Source: a bacterium (GTDB lineage: Bacteria; Gemmatimonadota; Gemmatimonadetes; Gemmatimonadales; Gemmatimonadaceae). From it: a stretch of 27,631 nucleotides of DNA. The stretch covers positions 1 to 27,631 of the forward strand of contig JAJZRK010000009.1 of NCBI GenBank assembly GCA_021802745.1, read 5' to 3'. The position numbers and the translations under genes are program-made. Shown piece by piece: positions 23,740 to 27,631 of this stretch (the first letter of the stretch is position 1; each line of letters opens with the position of its first letter). Under the pieces are notes generated by a model that searched no databases, had not been told where the DNA came from, and was given only the letters and a program-made list of their open reading frames with translations.

Positions 23740-25020
23740 TCAGTCCGGGTCGGAGAGGGTGGCTTTGGCGAGCTCGGACTTGAGCGTGAAGGCGCCTCGC
23801 GTCACCACGCGATCGGCAGCCGAAAGGCCGCTGACGATCGCGAGGCGGCCCGATCCCGGTCCTGCGCCGGCGACGCGCGTCGGCGCGAGTTCCACGGGTC
23901 GCCGTTCATACGACCGCAGCCCGACCTCGACAAACACGTACCGCGCCGCACCGTCGACAATGACGGCGGTCTCCGGCACCGTGAGGTGGGCGACCGTCGC
24001 TTCGGCGCTCTGGAGTTGCACCGTCGCGAACATGCCTGGCTTGAGGGCGCGACGCGGGTTGGCAACCTGGATGTACGCCTTCGCCGAGCGCCGATCCGCA
24101 TCGAGCACGTCGCTGATGCGCGTGACGCGTCCGGGGATGGTAGCAGCGCCGGCACCGATCGCATGGATGAGCGCGCGTTCCCCCACGCGCACGGCGCTCA
24201 ACGCGCGTTCCGGCACGTCGGCGGCAACGACTACCACGGAGAGGTCGGCAATCCGGTAGAGCGGCGTCCCCGCGTCCACGGCCTGCCCGGCGAGCGCCGG
24301 CGACTCGATGATGCTGCCGGCGAACGGCGCCGCCACCGAAAGAAATGCCTCTGGCGCGTTCCCGGCATCCAGTCGTTCGATGGATGCCTGATCAATGCCG
24401 ATGAGATCAAGCCGGCGGCGGGCCGCATCGCGCAACGCTTTCGCGCCGGCCTCATCGGAAGTGCCACGCAGCCGCTGCAGGCGCCGTCCGGTCTGCAAAT
24501 AGTCGTTCTGCGCGAGGATGAACGCGGGACTTTGCAGCAGAGCAACTGTCTGGCCGGCGCTGACACGATCGCCGGGCACGGCCAACAAGCGCTCCAGACG
24601 CCCACTGACACGCGCGGAGACAAAGGCCACTCGGGCGAGATCGACCTCCACCTGGGCGGGGAACTCGACGACGTCCTCGCCCGCGCCCAGCGACTCCAGG
24701 CGCGGACGCTCCACCGCGAGGCGCGCGGTGCGAAAGGCCTCCTCGCCGAGTGTCACCCGATCAGGGTTCGTGGGCGTGTCCGGCGGGGCGCTCGCCCTCG
24801 GCTGCACATCCTCGCGTGCGCCCTCGGCGGTCGCCGCATTTCGCGACCGCGGCGCATCAGTCGAACACGCCACGGTCGAACCGATGATCATGAGCAAGAG
24901 CCAGCTGAGTGCCCGGCCAGGTCTCGTCGAAGGCCGACCATGAGACTCGGAGCGGTCCGCGCGCGCCAGCCCGCGCGGATCGGCCAAGTCCTCGACTGGC
25001 ACGATAGCCGGACTATGCAT
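23740..25020 (-). CDS. czcB: CzcB-type RND adaptor (membrane fusion protein)
   Basis: This 426-residue periplasmic adaptor starts at the ATG at 25020, which overlaps the czcC stop by 8 bases and follows AGGGGG. It has an unusually long N-terminal tail of about 38 residues before the membrane segment ALSWLLLMIIGSTVAC, which may end in a lipidated Cys. The usual adaptor parts follow: PAQVEVDLARVAFVSARVSGRLERLLAVPGD (barrel and lipoyl), a helical hairpin around SPAFILAQNDYLQTGRRLQRL, VAAPFAGSIIESPALAGQAV, and RRALKPGMFATVQL. It connects CzcA to CzcC. No His-rich CzcB N-terminal extension is visible. Confidence 0.88.
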   Translation of the reverse strand: MHSPAIVPVEDLADPRGLARADRSESHGRPSTRPGRALSWLLLMIIGSTVACSTDAPRSRNAATAEGAREDVQPRASAPPDTPTNPDRVTLGEEAFRTARLAVERPRLESLGAGEDVVEFPAQVEVDLARVAFVSARVSGRLERLLAVPGDRVSAGQTVALLQSPAFILAQNDYLQTGRRLQRLRGTSDEAGAKALRDAARRRLDLIGIDQASIERLDAGNAPEAFLSVAAPFAGSIIESPALAGQAVDAGTPLYRIADLSVVVVAADVPERALSAVRVGERALIHAIGAGAATIPGRVTRISDVLDADRRSAKAYIQVANPRRALKPGMFATVQLQSAEATVAHLTVPETAVIVDGAARYVFVEVGLRSYERRPVELAPTRVAGAGPGSGRLAIVSGLSAADRVVTRGAFTLKSELAKATLSDPD

Positions 25021-26470
25021 CGGATCCCCCTCGGTCTGTCACGTCTGCCGGTGTGGTTGCCGCCGCGTCGTCGGCGCGGCCCAGCGCCGGACCTGCGAGC
25101 AGGGCCGCGAGTGCATCGAGCGCCTCGAGCGACGTGCGGATGCGGCTGTTCTCCGCTTCGGCCAGGGCACGTTCAAAGTCAAGAAACTCGACCAGCGAAA
25201 GTTGGCCGCTGCGATAGGCCGCGAGGGCATTCTCGCGCTCCTCGCGCGCGCCGCGAAGCAACGCGGCATCGAAGGCCAGCGCCCGACGGCGTGCGGCCGC
25301 GTAGCGCGCCTGCGCAATGGCGAGCGAAGCGTGCACTGCAACCCGCGTCGCAGCGCCCGACGCGCCCGCGGACGCTATCGTCCGATCCGCAGCGACCAGC
25401 GCGGCACGGTTCGCGTTGCGCGCCGTGAACGGCAGGGTGACGCCGGCGCTCAGCACCGGCCCGACACCCGGCGCACGCTCGGCATCCGGTCCAATGCGTT
25501 GCAGGCCGAATGCGACTGTCGGTGCCGGCCGCTGGCGTGCCACCAAGAGCAGCCGCTCTGCGCGCAAACGCGCGCCGCGTGCCTCTGCGAGAAGCACCGG
25601 CAAGGCGACGGCTGTCAGTGTCTCAACTGCCGGAGCTTCGGGGAGGCGCGAGGCGTCGGTGAGGAGGTCCGTTCCAGCCGTCGCGTTCCGCGCTGTCCGG
25701 TCGAGCGCGGCCAATGCTGCTCGCACTGCGGCAGAATCGCCCCCGAGCAGCGCGGCGAGTGCCGTCTCGCCCGCGTCGATCTCGGCTTCCGCGGTCGCTC
25801 GGGTGCCCTGCACCCGCAGGCGCTCGGTGCGCACCCGAAGCACGTCCACGTAGCGCGCGTCTCCGGTGGCAAACCGCGCCTGGACCGACGTCTCAGCGTC
25901 GGCGAGGATCTCGTCCTGCGCGGCGAGGCGGTCCACGATCAGACGCCATCCCGAGCCCGCATAGAGCGCACGCACGGTGTTCGCAAGGACGCGACGGCGC
26001 GTGCCCTCGAACAGAAGCCGCGATTCCACCACCGCGGCATCGCCGACCGCGCGCTCACTCCGGCGCCGGGTGCCAGTGAGCAACTCCCAGCCGACCACGA
26101 GCCGTGCGCTCGATTGACTAGGACGGCCGTTCCGTGCATCCTCTGTCTCGACCGTCGCTGTGGCGGGCGGGGCAAAACCCAGCGCGTCACGCCGTGCGTC
26201 GGCCGCCTTGAGCTCGGAACGCCAAGCCGTCAGTTCGGGTGCGTTGGCGAGCACAGCGATACGTAGGGACGAGGGCAGGAGTACCGCGAGCAGAGAATCC
26301 GCTGCGTGGGCGCTCGCGTCGCTGGCCAGCGGCCGCTGAGCACGCGCGACAGGTGCAAGGCATGCAAGCGTCAGGAATCCGAGCCGAGTGGCCCATACCG
26401 CGCTGATCGGGGACACGTGTAGGTGGGAGCAAGGGGAGAAGGTGTGCTTGCGAACGAGCCGGGTCGTCAT
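25013..26470 (-). CDS. czcC: CzcC-type outer-membrane efflux protein
   Basis: This 485-residue TolC-family channel has a signal peptide at VWATRLGFLTLACLAPVARA. A pre-segment containing HTFSPCSHLHVS has one Cys and three His. Helix patterns such as LRIAVLANAPELTAWRSELKAADARRD and the second repeat VGPVLSAGVTLPFTARNANRAAL are characteristic. The ATG at 26470 is preferred. The frame extends to a GTG at 26518, but that would place the operator inside the coding sequence and overlap arsR. It heads the czcCBA operon, divergent from the ArsR-family gene, and its ribosome site AGGTAAGG is part of the operator arm. Confidence 0.85.
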   Translation of the reverse strand: MTTRLVRKHTFSPCSHLHVSPISAVWATRLGFLTLACLAPVARAQRPLASDASAHAADSLLAVLLPSSLRIAVLANAPELTAWRSELKAADARRDALGFAPPATATVETEDARNGRPSQSSARLVVGWELLTGTRRRSERAVGDAAVVESRLLFEGTRRRVLANTVRALYAGSGWRLIVDRLAAQDEILADAETSVQARFATGDARYVDVLRVRTERLRVQGTRATAEAEIDAGETALAALLGGDSAAVRAALAALDRTARNATAGTDLLTDASRLPEAPAVETLTAVALPVLLAEARGARLRAERLLLVARQRPAPTVAFGLQRIGPDAERAPGVGPVLSAGVTLPFTARNANRAALVAADRTIASAGASGAATRVAVHASLAIAQARYAAARRRALAFDAALLRGAREERENALAAYRSGQLSLVEFLDFERALAEAENSRIRTSLEALDALAALLAGPALGRADDAAATTPADVTDRGGSDA

Positions 26471-26509
26471 TACCTTACCTGAACATCTATTCAGTGATTC
26501 AGTAAGGTA
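26471..26509. promoter_or_regulatory. Nested operator between czcC and the ArsR-family gene
   Basis: Outer arms TACCTTAC (26471-26478) and GTAAGGTA (26502-26509) are a perfect 8-bp inverted repeat. Inside lies TGAACATCTATTCA (26480-26493), matching the TGAACA-N2-TRTTCA core of SmtB/CzrA/CadC operators. A second TTCA follows at 26498-26501. The right arm also supplies AAGG four bases before the arsR ATG, and the left arm supplies AGGTAAGG before czcC, so operator and both ribosome sites coincide. Confidence 0.75.
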
Positions 26510-26511
26510 GA

Positions 26512-26994
26512 ATGCCACGATCCACTACGCAACCCCGACGTCCGGCTCGAGTGCGCGCCGCCGTCGAGCGACCTCAGAAGGACACCGCGCGAGGACACCG
26601 GGGGGCCGTGACGCGTTCGCCCGCGGACCTGGCGGATCGCTGCGAAATCATCTGCGTCAACGATGCGGCAGTCGCGAGGGCACGAACGGCCATGCCCCCG
26701 GTGGGCACCGTGACCGATCTCGCCGAGCGGCTTCGCGCGCTCGGCGATCGTACGCGACTGCAGATCGTCTTTGCGCTCGCCGCGGAGGGCGTGCACGAAC
26801 TCTGCGTCTGCGACCTGTCGACCCTGGTGGGCGTCACCGACTCGGCGGTCTCGCATTCGCTCCGCACGCTGCGTCAGCTCGGGATGGTGCGGTTTCGCAA
26901 GGTGGGGCAGATCGCGTACTACGCGCTCGCCGATGGTGAAGTCGGTGATCTCGTTCGCTCGGGCGCGGAGCACATGAGGTATCGCGAGAGCTGA
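26512..26994 (+). CDS. ArsR/SmtB-family repressor, CadC-like
   Basis: This 160-residue winged-helix metal sensor matches CadC through CEIICVND (Cys44, Cys48) and HELCVCDLSTLVGVTDSAVSHSLRTLRQLGMVRFRK. Cys98 and Cys100 of the latter complete the four-Cys alpha-3N site that binds Cd, Pb or Bi. The C-terminal alpha-5 Zn site is partly lost: Asp141 and His154 remain but the DxH pattern does not. The first 33 residues are Arg-rich and not part of CadC. A GTG at 26608, preceded by a G-rich stretch, would give a 128-residue protein of CadC length, but the ATG at 26512 has AAGG ahead of it. It is divergent from czcCBA with the operator between, so it probably represses both. Confidence 0.88.
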   Translation: MPRSTTQPRRPARVRAAVERPQKDTARGHRGAVTRSPADLADRCEIICVNDAAVARARTAMPPVGTVTDLAERLRALGDRTRLQIVFALAAEGVHELCVCDLSTLVGVTDSAVSHSLRTLRQLGMVRFRKVGQIAYYALADGEVGDLVRSGAEHMRYRES

Positions 26995-27430
26995 CGCGTG
27001 CCTGCCAAGCGCCGCTCGACGTGCTTCCATCCGCTGCGACCGCTGTGACGACGCCGATCCGAGCCGTGTCGTCGAAGACTCCTCGACTGGAAGCTTATTG
27101 ACTTACCGCTTCGAAGCGGGCGGAGGTCGCGCGGGCACTTCGCTGGTCACTCGAGGAACCGCAGGCCCTCGTCCACTTGGTGCTCTCCGACATCGGACGA
27201 TCTGCAGAGGCGACCACGGGCGAGTCAACACCGCCAGTCGGACCAAGACCGCCGATGGCGTCGGTTCGCTAGGTCTTCGAGAACGCCACCCGTTCTTCAC
27301 CATCGCCAACTCGGGCCGACCGAGGGTTCCGAGAAGCAGCTCTTTCCTGCCGTCGACGAGAAACGCCGCGCGATAACGTGTTGACTGCGTCAGAATCAAT
27401 GTGGAGAGCGTGTTCTTCCAACTTTCAAAC
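26995..27430. other. Region without a convincing gene
   Basis: About 430 bases after the ArsR-family gene contain no intact gene I can support. One + frame after a TGA near 27096 reads SKRAEVARALRWSLEEPQAL and ends near 27269, resembling a gene fragment without a start. A - frame at 27103-27399 is also open. Neither shows a recognisable family. Confidence 0.4.
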
Positions 27431-27479
27431 GCTGTATCTCCCCATGTTCGAACGCGTGCTCATAGCGCTGTATCTCCCC
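27431..27479 (+). repeat. 13-bp direct repeat with 36-bp period
   Basis: GCTGTATCTCCCC occurs at 27431-27443 and again at 27467-27479. Downstream, CCCCTT (27488-27493) and AAGGGG (27506-27511), flanked by GAAG and CTTC, form an inverted repeat. The DNA here is less GC-rich than the rest. The remaining bases to 27631 show no gene. It could be the end of a mobile element or the upstream region of a gene beyond the window. Confidence 0.45.
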
Positions 27480-27631
27480 CGAAGGCTCCCCTTGCGGGCT
27501 AGGAAAAGGGGTCTTCGTGGAAATGTGTGGGTGAATTTGAAGGATATTACTGAGGTCAAACGGTCACTGTCAGAGGGAAGCGGAGGCTTGCGGGGTGGGT
27601 GACGACGGCCTGAAGTTCCGGCATGACTTCT

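Noticed and set aside
26471..26518. Extended start of czcC at the GTG at 26518
   Set aside because: It would put the operator inside the coding region, overlap the arsR start and move the signal peptide inward.
27098..27399. Overlapping + and - small frames near the right end
   Set aside because: Neither has a ribosome site or a recognisable family, and the two frames are mutually exclusive.
1..27631. CRISPR arrays, tRNA, rRNA, integrase or intact transposase genes
   Set aside because: I looked for regular repeats, clover-leaf sequences, and recombinase or transposase motifs on both strands and saw none. Island mobility is therefore not demonstrated.

Overview
The window is GC-rich DNA from a Gram-negative bacterium. 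It carries outer-membrane TolC-family proteins, RND pumps and lipoprotein adaptors. The gene mix (BlaI plus M56 regulators, CzcA followed by a PII-like gene, DUF4440-like secreted proteins) suggests Gemmatimonadota or a similar soil lineage. That placement is an inference, because no rRNA or other taxonomic marker is present. Almost everything between about 2.0 and 27.0 kb concerns copper or divalent heavy-metal resistance.

Layout. (1) 1-1903: the 3' end of a RelA/SpoT-domain gene on +, convergent with a nuclease-like protein on - that joins an HhH/glycosylase-like region to a C-terminal restriction-endonuclease-like domain. (2) 1988-9136, a copper block on +: a TolC-family protein and a Tat-exported multicopper oxidase; then a BlaI/MecI-type repressor, an M56 membrane protease and a secreted NTF2-like protein; then a CopC-CopD fusion and a SAM methyltransferase. 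Each of the three transcription units is preceded by one copy of the same 17-bp operator-like sequence, YTTTAY-N5-ATAAAA. (3) 9258-11826 on -: an RcnR/FrmR-type repressor with its own C6-tract operator, a His-rich P1B-like ATPase with a non-canonical CGIAAGTP membrane motif, and a decayed DUF1289 gene. (4) 12216-20507 on +: a CzcI/CopL-like small periplasmic protein, a structured intercistronic region, then a tightly coupled series of TolC protein, adaptor, RND pump, PII-like protein and Zn/Cd/Pb-type P1B ATPase, with ATGA overlaps at three joints. (5) 26470-20524 on -: a second efflux operon, czcC-czcB-czcA, convergent with block 4. It is divergent from a CadC-like ArsR repressor (26512-26994), and the 41-bp gap between them is filled with nested inverted repeats. 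(6) 26995-27631: no convincing gene, only decayed coding-like sequence and a 13-bp direct repeat.

How it works together. Block 2 would oxidise and export periplasmic copper under a BlaI repressor, with the M56 protein as the likely sensor. Its periplasmic tail is short and Cys/His-bearing where BlaR1 has a penicillin-binding domain. Blocks 4 and 5 combine cytoplasm-to-periplasm export (P1B ATPase) with periplasm-to-outside export (two RND pumps with different signature motifs). Three unrelated regulator families (BlaI/M56, RcnR/CsoR, ArsR/CadC) each appear to control their own segment. This looks like a composite metal-resistance island. The best candidates for undescribed biology are the copper-type BlaI/M56 regulon with its new operator, and the unusual P1B-like ATPase.
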